From: Talinum fruticosum | Taxonomy: Eukaryota > Streptophyta > Magnoliopsida > Caryophyllales > Talinaceae | Direction: 5' to 3' | Length of the DNA stretch: 64,000 nt | Assembly: GCA_021018815.1 (NCBI GenBank) | Contig: JAITYX010000042.1 | Span: forward strand, 1,689,001-1,753,000 | Part shown: positions 1 to 13,300 of the stretch, one piece after another | Numbering within the stretch: the first letter of the stretch is position 1 | Layout of the letters: each line of letters starts with the position of its first letter | Program-made: the position numbers and the translations under genes | Notes under the pieces: model-generated | What the model saw: only the letters and a program-made list of their open reading frames with translations | What the model was told of the DNA's origin: nothing | Database searches by the model: none

Positions 1-513
1 AAATTTTAGGCAAATACAAAATCCTGCAACCCATTTGGCATGGAATCTTGAGTACTGAGAGATGCAGGGATATGACGATACATTGCAATAGTTTTTCGAT
101 TGACAAATCTGTGGAAACATTCTGCGGACTTCGAATACTGTAAGTCATCCTTACCTCTGGAAATAAGAATCTATGATTTGAAATATGTTGCTGTGATTGA
201 TGAAGGTGATGGTCTCCTTCTAACATGTAACAAGATGATGACTGTCTTAGTGTAGCACCCCCTTCCCATATTGATAGATTTGGCAAAGAAGCATACCTTA
301 TAAGGGATAAGTAAGTAAGGTGCCTGTTCGTTTCATCTATTAAAACTAGCGATTATAGTGTTTATAACGGTTATGAATTGTCATGAGTTGTTATAATTAG
401 TGGTTATCATTGTTTTGAGCTACTATAGCGGTTATGAGCTATTATAATGGTAATAATAATATTTATAATTTTGTTTTTAATAATAATAATAATATGTTAT
501 TATTATTACTATA

Positions 514-547
<34 letters not shown>

Positions 548-553
548 CATGGA

Positions 554-603
<50 letters not shown>

Positions 604-604
604 T
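514..604. repeat. Inverted trinucleotide repeat, (ATT)n then (AAT)n
   Basis: About ten ATT units (514-545) are followed, after roughly ten unrelated bases containing atcatggag, by about sixteen AAT units (555-604). The reverse complement of the left arm is the right arm, so the two arms could pair into a long hairpin or cruciform with a short loop. Repeat type and arm relation are read directly from the sequence; unit counts are approximate. Confidence 0.9.
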
Positions 605-2342
605 ATCATTATATATTATCATAAATAATTATATCAGTTTATGATTAGTTATTATAGTGGGTAAGCTGTTATACTGATTATAATTAATTGTTATGAACTG
701 TTATAACGTTTATGAGCGATTAGTGATTATAAATGCTTTTATAAACGTTAATTCGAATATTCCCTAAGTTTTACTAAATAGTAAGTGTTCTTTCCAGTTA
801 AACTTAGAGACAAGATGTTACATACTAGCTTGCATAATTTATTGTCTTTCTAACTACCTTTGCATTTACGAATTTTGTCCTGTTCTAACCATAACATGAA
901 CTTTTTTGGGGGGGAGAGGGGAGGATAGGGGTTGGTAGGATTTGAAGCAGTGAAAATGTATCCCCAATTTTCCAGTTACTAATTCTTTTTGGTATACTTT
1001 ACATATGCGAATGCACATGATGGATCATGAAAGTAGATAAGAGATCTTAATTACATAATCTACATTAATATTCCCAGCTGGAACCTGTATACAGTTTCCC
1101 TAAGAAGTGGCATACTGTCAGTACTAAAATAATCCTGTAAAAGGGAGAGAGAAAATGAAGCCCGTCTTTGCCGGTCGAAGAACCAGTACTTGCATTGCAT
1201 CTTGTAAAATTGTAGATGGAGAGATGTGGGGTGGGTTGGGTTGGGGGGATATTTAATTCAAACTGGCAGGTAAAATGAGCTCTCACTCAATTCCCTGGTT
1301 TCTCCGCAAGCAGAGATGGAAGCCAGTTTAGGGAATCTTAATTACTTTGACCAGTCTTTCTGCCCAGCTATCAAAGCCACTCATCTTATCTTTGTTGAAT
1401 TATATTTATATTTACTGGTGAACAAGTTTTATTTCCGTTTCTGTTTAGTGTTTTTGGTGTTTTCTGGATGGAGAAATGCTGGTACAGTGATACTTAGCTT
1501 CCTGTCAAATTACTAGTAGATGAGTACTGGGTTTGGGGTCCTTTCTGACCCAAAACTCTAATAAAAATTTGCAAGATAGACAGCTATCCAACATGAGAGA
1601 TGTAACACTCTTCGAAGGCCCCGCACCCACCCCGGCAAGCAAGAGGCCCCCTTCCCTTCCCTTCTCTATCTCTCTCTCTCTACCATTCATGTTGATGTCC
1701 TGCGGGTGGGATATTGCTGTTCCTGCTCCACACCATGTGCTGAGAGACAGTTGAACTGTTGATTTTTTTGCCTTGTATTTTATACTAACCTTCCGTAGCC
1801 ACTCAGTAGCCCCCAATTATATTCTATCATCTTTTGTTAAATATGCAAGCATAAAGCTGGAAACTCATAAAAATCTAGCTTTTTTTCTTTTTCCTGTGGC
1901 AAAAGCTCTTGGACATTGGTTCCTGTGCATGCCATCTCTCTCTCTCTCTCTCTCTCTGTGCTATTATTGTTCTTACAATCTGTTGTTTCTCTCTCATCAC
2001 ACTCGTTCGCAGCTTTCAATGTTCTCGATTGTATCCAGTCAGCTTACTAAGTCACTACCTTCAATGTCCTCCTTTATTTATTCCCACTACCCGTATTGCC
2101 ATATATGGAGAAAAAGAAGAAAAAACCTAAAAAAGGGATCTATAGTACTTTATATCATTGCTGGTGAATTATTTATGAAATTAAAGCATACAGTTGTAGC
2201 AAGTAAATGACGCACCCTCTGACATCTACCACGCTTATGCCCACTAAAAAACGCTCACCTTTCCCAGTGAAATTTTTGGCATTCAATCCCTTTCCCTCCC
2301 AGCCTCTCCCTCCACAGTTATGATTTGAGTGTCTCTGTTTCC

Positions 2343-2345
<3 letters not shown>

Positions 2346-2383
<38 letters not shown>
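2346..2383. repeat. (CT)n microsatellite in the IQD leader
   Basis: An almost perfect CT dinucleotide tract of about 37 bases lies about 210 bases before the IQD start codon. Shorter CT tracts occur at about 1668-1681 and 1937-1957. CT/GA tracts are common in plant 5' untranslated regions; that this one is transcribed is inferred from its position only. Confidence 0.9.
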
Positions 2384-2388
<5 letters not shown>

Positions 2389-2589
2389 CTCTGTGTCCAT
2401 CTGCATTTATTAATCAAACCTCATTTACCACTCATCTGCAAAAAAAAGATCGGAACCCCCATCAAATAGACCTCTGTTTCCACATTCGTTTTTAGTTTGT
2501 GGGCTCTTGTTTTATCCACCACTTCCCCCTTAACACTGATAGATAATGCCATAGCTTGGGAACTAGAGCTTACCTGGTTCTAAAATTTG

Positions 2590-4715
2590 ATGATAATCCA
2601 TGGGAAAGAAAGGGGTCCTTCTTGGTTGACTGCTGTAAAGAGGGCTTTCAGATCTCCTACTAAAGAGAGCCCTGACAAGACTAGGAATTGTAGAAGAAAA
2701 GAAGATCATCATGACCCCGTATCAGAGGATCAAAATGATGAAAAGGTATTCATTTGATCCTCTCGTAGTTTAAGTTTAAATTCCCATACTTAGTTTTGGC
2801 TTTTTTGAGTGTGCTTTCTTTTTCTGTTTCAGAAGAAAGAGAAAAGGAGATGGCTTTTCAAGAAGGCCTCAAACCAACAAGAATCAGCTGGTTTGGCTGT
2901 GCAGCACAGTCCACAAACCAAGGGTCTGGGAGCAGCGGCCACACCAGGGGATCCCGCTGCAGCTGAGGCTGAGCAGAGGCACGCCATTGCGGTGGCAGTG
3001 GCCACGGCCGTCGCAGAAGCCGCCGTGACAACCACACAAGCTGCCATAGAGATGGCTAGGCTTTCGAGGCCGGCACCCACCTATGTAAACCCCAGAGAAC
3101 ATTATTCAGCCATTGTTATTCAAACTGCCTTCAGAGGGTACTTGGTAAGTGGGTCAGTTTGTTGTTTTAGTGAAGGTAAGAAGGGGGTTCTGTAATTTCT
3201 CTAATTGCTGATTTTCTGTTCTGGATTCAAGGCAAGGAGAGCGTTAAGGGCACTGAAAGGGTTGGTAAAGTTGCAAGCTCTTGTAAGGGGGCATAATGTG
3301 AGGAAACAAGCCAAGATGACGTTGAAATGCATGCAAGCTCTGGTGAGGGTTCAAGCCCGAGTACTCGACCAGCGCATGAAATTGACTCATGAAGGTAGTA
3401 GGAAATCCACCTTCAGTGATACTGCTAGTCTGCTCGAGTCCCGCTATCTCCAGGATATTGCAGAGAGGAGATCAGTTGTAAGCTTTCAATTCCATGTCTT
3501 TCCTTGGTATTTTAGCAGGTACTTGTTTTCTTTTCCATCTTTCATTGGTCTTTGGTTTCACTTTACTAATTGGATTTTAATGTGACAGTCACATTCAAGG
3601 GAGCCAAGTAGTATAGCAGATGACTGGGACGAGAGGCCTCATACCATTGAGGAAGTGAAAGCCATGTTACAGAGCAGAAAGGATGCTGCTCTAAAGCGGG
3701 AGAAGAGCCTTTCCCATGCGTTCTCTCACCAGGTAGAGTACAGTTTCATTTCTCGTCTCCCGCCTTCCGCCTTTCTACCTTTTTGCTGCGTCTCTAATTG
3801 ATCTTGTTTGTGCAATTTTCATGGGGAACACCATTCGGACAACTAGATGTGGAGAAGTGATCGGAGCTCGGTGGGTGAAGAAGAGCTGGAGGATAAACCC
3901 AGATGGCTAGATAGGTGGATGGCCACTAAGCAATGGGACTCTTCAATAGGCCCGTCCCCTGCCCTGAGGGGCAGAGCCTCAACGGACCATAGAGACTCAA
4001 TCAAGACTGTTGAAATTGACACCTCTCAGCCTTATTCTTACTTGGCTCCTAACTTCAGAAGATCAACAACCTCTATAAGTCAGTATCAATCCCCATACCA
4101 AAATCAACGGCCTGCTTCACCCCGCCACAGTCGGGCTGGCCATCCCCAACCTCAACCTCAATCCCAGTCCTACAACCAGCATCAGTATCAACAGCAACCA
4201 CTGCCCACCACTCCCTCTCCTGCCAGAACCCGACCTATCCAGATTCGTTCTGCAAGCCCAAGGACCATTCGGGAAGAGAGGAGCTACAGCACTAGTGTGT
4301 CCCAAACACCAAGTTTGAGATCAAATTACTACTCCAATGGAAACTTGCACCCTAACCATAACCACAGGGAGCTGCTAGCTCTAGTGGTGGGTCAATACCC
4401 AATTACATGGCTGCCACTGAGTCAGCTAAGGCTCGGCTCCGGTCCCAGAGCGCACCAAGGCAGAGGCCTTCAACGCCTGAGCGGGATCGGGGTGGCACCG
4501 GGGCCAAGAAGAGGCTATCATTCCCCAACCCAGACCCTTACAGTGGTATGGGGTATGGGGGCTATAATTTGAGGAGCCCGAGCTTCAAGAGCGCGAGTGG
4601 ATTGCCAATGGGCACGATGGAGCAACAGTCGAACTATTCATCTTGCTGTACGGATAGCCTCGGAGGCGAAATTTCCCCTTCTTCAACGAGTGATCTTAGA
4701 AGGTGGCTACGGTGA
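2590..4715 (+). CDS. IQ67-domain (IQD) calmodulin-binding scaffold protein, five exons, two apparent frameshifts
   Basis: Exons: 2590-2745, 2833-3144, 3232-3477, 3589-3732 and 3847-4715, all joined in phase 0, about 575 residues if the reading frame is repaired. Plant IQD proteins bind calmodulin and commonly associate with microtubules or nuclei. The N-terminus contains [15 protein letters not shown] and [11 protein letters not shown], the IQ67 region (about residues 146-215) contains [30 protein letters not shown] and [12 protein letters not shown], and a DUF4005-like tail contains [20 protein letters not shown]. The intron between RGYL and ARRA is the phase-0 intron typical of the family. 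Two breaks occur: the usual MGKKGG start at 2600 runs into TGA because the G run 2612-2615 seems one short (an upstream ATG at 2590 is in frame), and the last exon shifts frame at GGG 4367-4369. Resembles the IQD16-18 type, but the paralogue is not assigned. Confidence 0.88.
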
Positions 4716-6734
4716 TCACATTACATTGATTGTCGGCCATGCCTCATGTTGGAAAAGTTTTCACTAAAAGAGTTCAAATCAAGAGGGGTGGAGGGGCATG
4801 GCAGGGTCATAAATCTTTCTGATTTGGGTTCAGTAATCTCCAGCGGTAGTTGCCATCATAATTGAGCTTTTTCGGTTGGCAGTTGCATGTAGTTTTCTTT
4901 ACTTTCTTCCCCCCTCCCCCTTTATTGTTGGGGCAATTATTGGCTGGACTTTAGCTTTAAGAGACATGCGTGTGTGTACGCGCGCGAATACAAACGAACG
5001 CGTGGACATGGCTAGTCCGCCAAAACCATGTCCAGCCAATAAAATTCTTAGTTAGGGTCTCACCATTGTATTGTGTGTGCTATTCTTGTAATCATATGGT
5101 TTGCGACATTCTAAAGGCCAATATAATACAGTAAGTTGGTGGAAAATGCCAAAATGTATTGAGTCCTCGTCTGCTTAACGGGGGAATGCGGACCATGGTG
5201 CATCTACAAGAAGTTGTGAGGATTTTGACAGAAGAGGAGCCCTTTATGGAGGCATATTATTAGTACTTTTAGTGTTTTGATAGGTCAAGATGAAATTTTG
5301 ATACCGGTTAGTGCTTTGAGAATGGGCCATACGCACTTGTACTGTATGGAGCATTTTCTAAAGGGGCTATCTCACCTATTTACCACTTGGTTTGGTTCAC
5401 TGTTCAAACTCACCAGTCTCTTTCTAATTCTCATGCCATAACAAGGGTGGTACTAGAGCGGATAGTGTAGTTGAACTTTTACACTATTAGTTGTTTGTCT
5501 TTTGTAAATTATAATAGTTTCAGGACTATAAATCCGACCAATAAAAATTATCCGCCTTTCTTAGTTCTCTATTTCTTACGGTTATGGAACTATAACAAAG
5601 TTGTTCCCTTCGTCATGAATACATGGTCTTAACTTTAGGCAAGTCTTGTCATAAATAGCTTTAGCTTTATCCATTTTGGGGATGCTCTACAAAGATTTGG
5701 AGCACCCCTCAAGTGGCTTTTGGGGCTTGTTGAAGTCTTGAGGACTCTTTCCAACTCGAAGGAGAAATTTGTTCGGTCATTTCGCAACTTTGTGGAGGTG
5801 AGTATTGTGTCGTATCCTTGTTATTAGTGCCATTAGAGAGAGAGGGAGAGAGAGAGAGAGTAGAAAAGACTTTCAGCAATTGATCCCTGAGTTAAAGTGA
5901 AGCCAGGGGGTTATTTACCATTTTGCATCAAGTTTTTACTGTAAAATGAACGGTCAGATATTTCTTCACTGAAACTCATGAAAGGTCGCTCAACATTGAC
6001 ATTGTTCAGTTATTCAATAACCTGTGAATGCTGATCATCATCATCAGAACCTTTTGGTACTATTGCTTGCTATCAATCTTTTGTATGACATTTGATCCAA
6101 AATTGTCCAATAATGATTCAATTTCAGTTACATTGCCAACGAATTAAAACCTAATGATTAATACTGAGATTTTATCTTTAATTTTCTCAACCCGTTGTAA
6201 TTAGTAATTATATTAGATTGTTTTAACACATTCCTGTGCTTAAGAAAAGATGGCCATAGTTGTGACATCCTGGCCAGAGAAGAGCAAACCCTCTTCGTTT
6301 TGTTCGTATAGCATTACATTCTCTTGATTGTATTTGATTTCTTCCTTTTGTTTTTCTTCGTTAGAGCTGCAATTTTTTGGTGGGGCAATAATTCTGCTTC
6401 TATTCATCAAACGAAGAAATATCTTGGCAAACAGTTTCATGTGAAAGATCTTGATCCTCTAAGTGGGTTGAAGTTTTTGGTCTCCAAATTCGTGGTTCAT
6501 TTAGATGCAAAAAGTAACTACAAAAAATTTAAACCGAATAACACCTCTAATATGGTTAAAGAAAGTTAATACAATTTTTTTTTTTTTTTGGTTCACAAGA
6601 ACTATGAAAACAAAATGAGAGAGAATCAAGCTTTTCTTTTTTTTTGGAAAGGATAAGTATCGGCCACTATATAAGTGGTAATCAACTGGGCCTAGAGGCC
6701 AAGGGGAAGAGGGATATCACGGCCAACGGGAGGC
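4716..6734. other. IQD 3' untranslated region and intergenic DNA
   Basis: The first 300-400 bases probably form the IQD 3' UTR; an AATAAA-like signal is at about 5038-5044. Beyond that the DNA is AT-rich with an AG microsatellite at about 5835-5861 and no recognisable gene. Short open frames at 6.2-6.6 kb show no family resemblance. Confidence 0.45.
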
Positions 6735-7235
6735 CGATGCATATGGATTAACCAATAATGGTAATCCTTATCAGTTTTCGTTACCGCTTTGATGAGTATA
6801 CGATTATGATTATTTTGTCTAGATTTGTCATCAATGTGTTTGTTAATCAACTTTACCCCTGTGATTTAGGTGTCATCTTTACCGGCTGTCCAGTATTAGG
6901 ATACCGAAATCGACTCCAGAAGTCAGGAAGATGGTCTGATCACAACATGTCCATTCGACGCGAGAGTGAACGGAACACTGGGGAAGGAAACGAAATTTGG
7001 CATTCAAGGAAGTGATCAAGAATGGGGCAGAGTTCCTAAGGGTTAAAGACAGGTTTGATCCATTAGGGCTGTTATCAATCTAATGAATGGACCGATCGAG
7101 TCCTTGGCCTGAAAGAAGGGCCTCGTATTGTTAAAGAAGGTTGTTCCCTTGTTGGGCTACGCATTTGCTCAGAGGACGGTCACTGTGCAAAAGGGTTTTT
7201 TTGTCGACCAGCCGTATCTATAAAGCAGCAGGGGT
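6735..7235 (+). pseudogene. Decayed GulLO-like fragment (end of exon 4, intron, deleted exon 5)
   Basis: The segment starts with the end of a GulLO exon 4 (YGLTNN then a GT donor at about 6752), keeps an intron, and resumes at about 6869 with VIFTGCPVLGYRNRLQKSG. Several frameshifts follow, then an internal deletion joins the region after the RV(K/N)G motif directly to the part encoding GKxRNLAFKEVIK. The tail is still readable as VLGLKEGPRIVKEGCSLVGL and a cysteine-rich end near 7220, with stops inside. Because the intron is retained it came from DNA duplication, not retrotransposition. It is the most diverged and first member of the array. Confidence 0.85.
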
Positions 7236-9547
7236 TTATATCATGGTTACTAAACTTTCGTTCTGCATCTTATGATCCTACAATTTTACAATCCAAAATC
7301 TCCCCATTGATCCAACTTTCATTAGAACCTTAGATATATCGGAATGTTACAATCCTAATTTAGTTCCAAAAATCTATGGTAGGATCGTAATACGATTTTA
7401 TGATAAAATCTACGATTCTAAATAAATTTTATAAATTAATAAATTTTATTCATCACGATATATGTTTTTGAAACAAAACCGTTGACAAAGTACAGTTGAG
7501 TTAGATTTTTATAAATCTTTATAAATATTTGTTAAAATTTTTATTCTTATAAAAAAATTTCACTATTACAAACAAATATTAGAATTTTACTATTCTTGAT
7601 CTGATTGTACAATTTCATTTATAACCACTACCGATTGATTATAACAAGGATTTTTCTTTAAAAAAAGTGAGAGGGAAGTTGAAGCGTACAAGAAGGAAAG
7701 TAATTCCTTGGTTCAAATTGGTCCACAATATTCATAGTCTTGCAACTTGCAAGGAACTGCAAAGCTTAACTGTTACGGACGAAAAAAATATAAATAAATT
7801 AATAAAAATTGGAAATGTCGAAGAATTGTTCAAAAGTAATGTTATTGAAAATATTTTTTTGATGATATTTTTTATATTTGTAGAACTATAAATTTATTAA
7901 AAATTATTTAATTAGAAGAATACATACTCTTAAAATATATAAAGAAAACGAAGAAGATATGTATGTAACACATGTATTAAAAATTAAGGGCGATGATAGG
8001 GAGTTATTAGTTTGAAAAATCGTCGACTATGGCCATGTATTTAAATGAATGTATAATTAGGTGGGAGAGATTTTTTTAAAAAAATAAGTAGATTAGAGAG
8101 GAAGTTACAATTGAATAAAATAGGAATAGGAAATATATAATCTTGTGTATTTATACATTATGTTTTTCACTTACATAGTATTACATCTAAAAATGATCAA
8201 ATCTAATAGTAAAATTTTAATGTACTTTTAATTCTTTTTATGTATTAATGCACAATATTATTAATTTTTTATTTTTTATTTCAAAAGATTATCTTTTAAT
8301 TTTAAATTTTAGGTCAACTTATCATTTTCCCAAAAAAAAAAAAAAAAGAATTCATTGGTGGGTCAGGTAAGAGCCGTTGGGTCGGAAATCACGTAAATTA
8401 GGCCCTGTATTTAACAATGCGCTAGCCTGATGATTAGTGTGATTATCAAAACTTTGAATTTCATAATCGCACACATTTTGTTCTGATCATGTTCAATCCT
8501 ACACGTTTGTTGACCTTTAAAAAATTAAAAAAATATATATTAAGGTAAGTAATTCCATATTTACTGATTATTGGTTATGGATAATTAAACTTTTAAATTC
8601 AACTGACAATATGTTTATATTCCGATATATTTATTTTTATTAATACTATTACCGAGTCTGTGACGTTTTGGTTTGACTTGCCGATTAAATTGCATAATAT
8701 ATAACTCGATTACTTATTACATTTGAATAATGGCATCGATAAAGTGAAGGAAAGTACACTATATATGTCACATCTAAATCAATAAGTGTAAGAAAACTGG
8801 ATGGTGACACACACAAAGTGAATAATAGTCCCCAAAATTCAAGATGCTTATCAAATGTTCATGGTGGTGTGTTGGAAAAAGTTAAGGAGAATATATCATT
8901 CATATAACATAATTAAGTTACCATAATGATCCAATCCGCCGATTAGAGCATTTTTAAAACTGAACATCTCCGAAGATCGTTATATTGGATGCCAAATTAA
9001 TACAATGCGAAAACAGAAATTATCAGCATTCCGAAAACAAAAAATCCTACATGTTTGTTTAATTTGCACCCATATACCCCTAAAAAAAACTTGTGTTTAA
9101 TTTGCACCCATTTCTCTCTTTTTTTTTTCCTGCTTGTGTAGATATTGAGATTTTTTAAAAAATATGTAAAGTTATACCGAGTCAATAAATGATCTCAAAA
9201 GAAAAAGGGGAAAAAACAACCACGATTATAACCCAATTTTTTTTTTCAAAACTATGTTATTATATACCGAACTCACTTTGATTATAGAAACTTGGCCTTA
9301 TAGATAATATAAACTTCTTTATCAAAATAAATAATACTCCTCGCTATATATAAACTTCAACGCCTCATAGTCAAAATATAACTATTGACCTTCCATAACC
9401 AAAAAAAAAAAAGAAGACTATTGACCTTAACTTGGCGGTTGGCTAATCAGGAAATGCCACGCATTTTGGTGTAATTTCCATCCATTCATTAATTTCTTCA
9501 TCCCTTCCCTTCTCACGCCATGAAACTCTAGATAGATAGGCTTTCAT

Positions 9548-9549
9548 TA

Positions 9550-9594
<45 letters not shown>
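9548..9594. repeat. (TAA)n microsatellite
   Basis: About fifteen uninterrupted TAA units are seen directly in the sequence. Confidence 0.95.
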
Positions 9595-10167
9595 CTAGCT
9601 AAGGCAGTTATAGCTTATTGGTGAGACCCGCCAATTTGCTACTCGTGGCGAGTCTATCTTGGAAATTTGTAATCAGATTTTGATTAGATTTTTTTATTTG
9701 ATAAAGGTTACAATTTTTTTTCAGATTACAAGTATTTAGCATAAAAATTCTATAAGTACACTTCGTAATATCTATTATTTTAACAAACACTTTATTAGTT
9801 ACACTTCGGGTAGACATATTTATGTCTAACTAGTAGGACTCCTCTGCTTTGGGAGGATAAACAAGAGTAAATAATTGATAGTAACTCCTAATAATTTGGC
9901 ATGTACTAAAAAAGCGTACTAACAATTTGGCCAACTCTAGATCGTTTAAGTGTAAATTAAATGTAGGCCAAATTAAAACAAAAGGATAGATATTATCTTT
10001 TAATAGTCATCTTTATCAATAGTTTATATATTGTGTTTTATATATGTGTGAGGGTAATAACTCTCTTGTGAAAACATTAGCTTGTCGATGTCCGATTTAT
10101 TCACCCTATATCAAGTGAAACTAAACATACCTTTCGCCACCTAAAAATAGAAGAGTAACAGTCTATT

Positions 10168-10172
<5 letters not shown>

Positions 10173-10229
<57 letters not shown>
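10173..10229. repeat. (TA)n microsatellite upstream of GulLO copy A
   Basis: An uninterrupted TA dinucleotide run of about 55 bases lies about 150 bases before the start codon of copy A. Copies B, C and D lack it. Confidence 0.95.
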
Positions 10230-10232
<3 letters not shown>

Positions 10233-10301
10233 GATCGCAATATTACGTTTTTTTTAAAAATAAAAATTTAACGTGTTCCAGAGTGGATTACATATGTAAT
10301 C

Positions 10302-10357
10302 TTGTATCTATATATACATCCATACATATGTTGCCAAACCATGTCAGTGCATAGGCC
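10302..10357 (+). promoter_or_regulatory. Core promoter of GulLO copy A, shared with copy D
   Basis: A TATA-like ctatatatac (about 10308-10315) lies about 65 bases before the ATG at 10376. The surrounding 50 or so bases, including catccatacatatgttgcc and catgtcag, are almost identical to 22867-22922 ahead of copy D. Conservation between tandem copies supports this as the real core promoter; the transcription start itself is inferred. Confidence 0.6.
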
Positions 10358-10375
10358 AAATTTCTCATTTCCAAG

Positions 10376-13300
10376 ATGTTTATTCTATTTAGTAGTAAAT
10401 CTTTCATCTCATCAAGTAGGCCAGCTTTTATTGTTGCAATAAGCTCCTTGCTCCTATTGCTCGTCAAGGTTGGTTGTAGCCCCCTGAGAATCCCATCAAA
10501 TGCTCGGCCAATAACTCCAACTGCACCATCACAAACTCCTATGGCACGTTCCCCGACCGGACCACCTGCCGTGCGGCTGATGTCGTTTACCCCTCGTCGG
10601 AAAACGAGCTCGTTTCTGCAGTTGCAGCTGCCACCAAGATGAAGAGGAAGATGAAGGTATTGTTGTGCTTACAAGTTTGTGCTTCATAGTTTATACTATG
10701 TATCGATCATTTCTTCACGTCCATGCATGCAAGGTTTAATCTTCTAATTTTGAAAAGTACGTACCTGATTAACAGGTAGCAACCCGTTACTCACACAGCA
10801 TACCCAAGTTGGCGTGCCCTGGAGATAGTAACGGTCTTCTTATAAGCACAAAGAACCTTAACAAGATCCAGAAGGTGGACGCAGTGGCTGGGACGATGAC
10901 GGTTGACAGCGGAGTGACTCTCCGGCAGCTGATCGATGAGGCCGCCAAGGCGGGTTTAGCACTGCCCTATTCACCATATTGGTGGGGCCTCACGGTTGGT
11001 GGGATGCTCGGAACAGGGGCCCATGGGAGCTCGTTGTGGGGGAGGGGAGCGCGGTTCATGACTATGTTGCAGAGATCCGGATTGTTAGCCCTGGTGGGCC
11101 GGAAGACGGGTTCGTCAAAGTCCGGACCCTTAATGAGAGGATTGAAACCCATGCTGAACTTGATGCTGCTAAGGTCTCCTGGGGGTGCTCGGAGTAATTT
11201 CACAGGTATTTACTCCAACTACTAATACGGGTGATGATATATATTTTGTCGCAAGAGACACTTCTAGCAGGTTAAAATACTATACAAGAAATACTTCATG
11301 GGTGGGGGACAGTCCGGATTCGATAATTAAGTTGGCGGCCAAAGATTTATCCTTATTTGAGATTGATTCTAATCAATAGAAATCCCCCTTTTGATAAAAA
11401 AAAATACTATATATATATATATATATCACCAGTTTTTCAATACTTATTATAATTAATTATTAAATAATTTTAAAAACTTGTAGTATTTGTAATCAATTAC
11501 ACCAATTAGCATAAATAATACTGTATACTAATTGGATTAACATATCTGCAAAGATATATTATAATCGTAATTTTATAATTTTTAAAAATTATGGCTGAAA
11601 ATACGTTTTGTGCCACCCTTCTATTATTCAATTATATTCAGCTTTTCAATTTAATACAAAATTATAAAATTTTTAAACCAAATCAAAACACATAACAACT
11701 TTTAATAAGACATTTATTATTTTATTATGCAAATATTTATAGCCAAGGACTAGCTACTATTATAGAGAGTCAAAAGTGCCATAATTTTCAATCCACAGTG
11801 TCGTGAATTTTGAATAGTTTAAATAGTCATTACACATTTTTCTGACATAAATAATTATCAGAATCAGAATAGTTTACAAAGGGAGCTTCGTCCGCAGCCC
11901 TTCTTGGCATGTTCATCCAAATAATAGTATTTCAATTAGATTTATTTATCATTAGTTTGCTTGTCAATATGACTATATATGACTAACCAAATAGAGGTAG
12001 TTGCCTTGAATGATAGTGTATAATACAATAATGTCTAAAATGCGAATTGTCCCTTTGATGAGAATAGTGTGTCCAAAATACAATATCTAGTGGACCTATC
12101 TGTACCATTGTAATTACGTAACATGTATCAAAACACTACTTATTAAATGTTGTGTATCCTAATTTATCACGTACCTAACTTGATTTCATCAACTTCGAAG
12201 GTGACATTTAGACTAGAGCCTATGTTCAAACGATCCATCAGTTACATAACAAAGGATGATGACGACTTGGGAGATCAAGCCTTAGTCTTTGGAAAGCAGC
12301 ATGAGTTTGCAGACCTAACATGGTACCCTAGCCGGAAGAAGGTGATGTACCGGATTGACGATCGTGTCCCTTCTACCACCCCCGGCAATGGACTCTATGA
12401 CTTCACCGGTTTCCGCACTACGCCCTCATTTGCGTTGGCTACAATTAGATCTATAGGTGAGTATTCTATAGTTGAGATTTAATCTTTCCATCCAACAATC
12501 ATCGAGAATTACTATAAAAGTTTACTCGATAAAAAACATAAGCCGATAGTTTAAGTACACCGATGTATTTAAAACGCTTATTGTGTATGTTGTTAAGCAC
12601 GGAGTTGATTGGAGTTTTGGTTGTGAATATATTTATACAGAGGAGGATCAAGAATCAAGGGAGGATGCACAAGGGAAATGCATCAGTTCCACGATCACAT
12701 CATCCTTACTCAACTCCATTGCATTTGGATTAACCAACAATGGTAAATCCTTTGTAATTATTTGCTTTTGGATCAGCTCATGTTCCATTATTTTTGCAGA
12801 TATGGTAATTTTTTTGCTGGGTTTGTCATCGGTGTGTTCATTAATCAACTGTAAACTCTGTGATTTAGGTATCATCTTCACCGGCTATCCAGTAGTAGGG
12901 TTCCAAAACCGGATCCAAACGTCAGGAACGTGCCTCGATAGCCTAGAAGATGGCCTATTCACAGCGTGTCCGTTTGACTCGAGAGTGAAAGGAGAGTTCT
13001 TCTTCCAAACTGCTTTCAGCGTTGCCATGTCGAAGGTGAAAGACTTCATCAAAGATGTCCAAAGCCTCGTTTCTCTGGCACCCGAGTCCCTTTGCGGTGT
13101 GGAGCAATACAACGGCATCCTAATGAGGTACGTCAAGGCCTCATCGGCTTACCTCGGGAAGGAAGAGGATGGAATAGACTTCGACATTACCTACTATAGA
13201 AGTAAGAACGCATCTACCCCGCGGTTGTTTGAGGACATACTTGAAGAAATCGAGCAAATGGCGGTGTTCAAGTATGGTGCGTTGCCACATTGGGGAAAGA

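Larger units (their letters stand above)
1..2589. other. Region upstream of the IQD gene
   Basis: No protein family is recognisable here. The first 760 bases are AT-rich, with many short variants of words such as gttataa and ttatgagc around a trinucleotide palindrome. From about 1.6 kb to 2.59 kb the plus strand becomes pyrimidine-rich with several CT tracts, which fits the promoter and 5' untranslated region (possibly spliced) of the IQD gene that follows. The short open frames here are low-complexity or antisense to CT tracts and are not supported. Confidence 0.5.
7240..10375. other. AT-rich intergenic DNA before GulLO copy A
   Basis: No gene is recognisable. A segment at about 8410-8515 (ending gttcaatcctacacgtttg) resembles the sequence just before copy B (about 13820-13940) and, more weakly, that at about 22400-22433 before copy D, so it probably marks the 5' edge of the duplicated unit. 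A (TAA)n tract lies at 9548-9594 and a (TA)n tract at 10173-10229. The promoter of copy A is at the right-hand end. Confidence 0.5.

Noticed and set aside
1505..2406. Several open frames on both strands around the CT tracts
   Set aside because: They are produced by CT/GA repeats (runs of RERE or LSLSL) and match no family; the region is better read as the IQD leader.
2829..3102. Minus-strand open frames overlapping IQD exon 2
   Set aside because: They are antisense to a well supported exon encoding an Ala-rich segment of the IQD protein.
9600..9650. tRNA-like word gttatagcttattggtgag
   Set aside because: An A-box-like word is present, but no B box or foldable cloverleaf follows at the right distance.
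10967..11203. Extra frames within GulLO exon 2 of copy A
   Set aside because: The minus-strand frame is antisense; the plus-strand frame is the true frame after the missing base and was merged into copy A.
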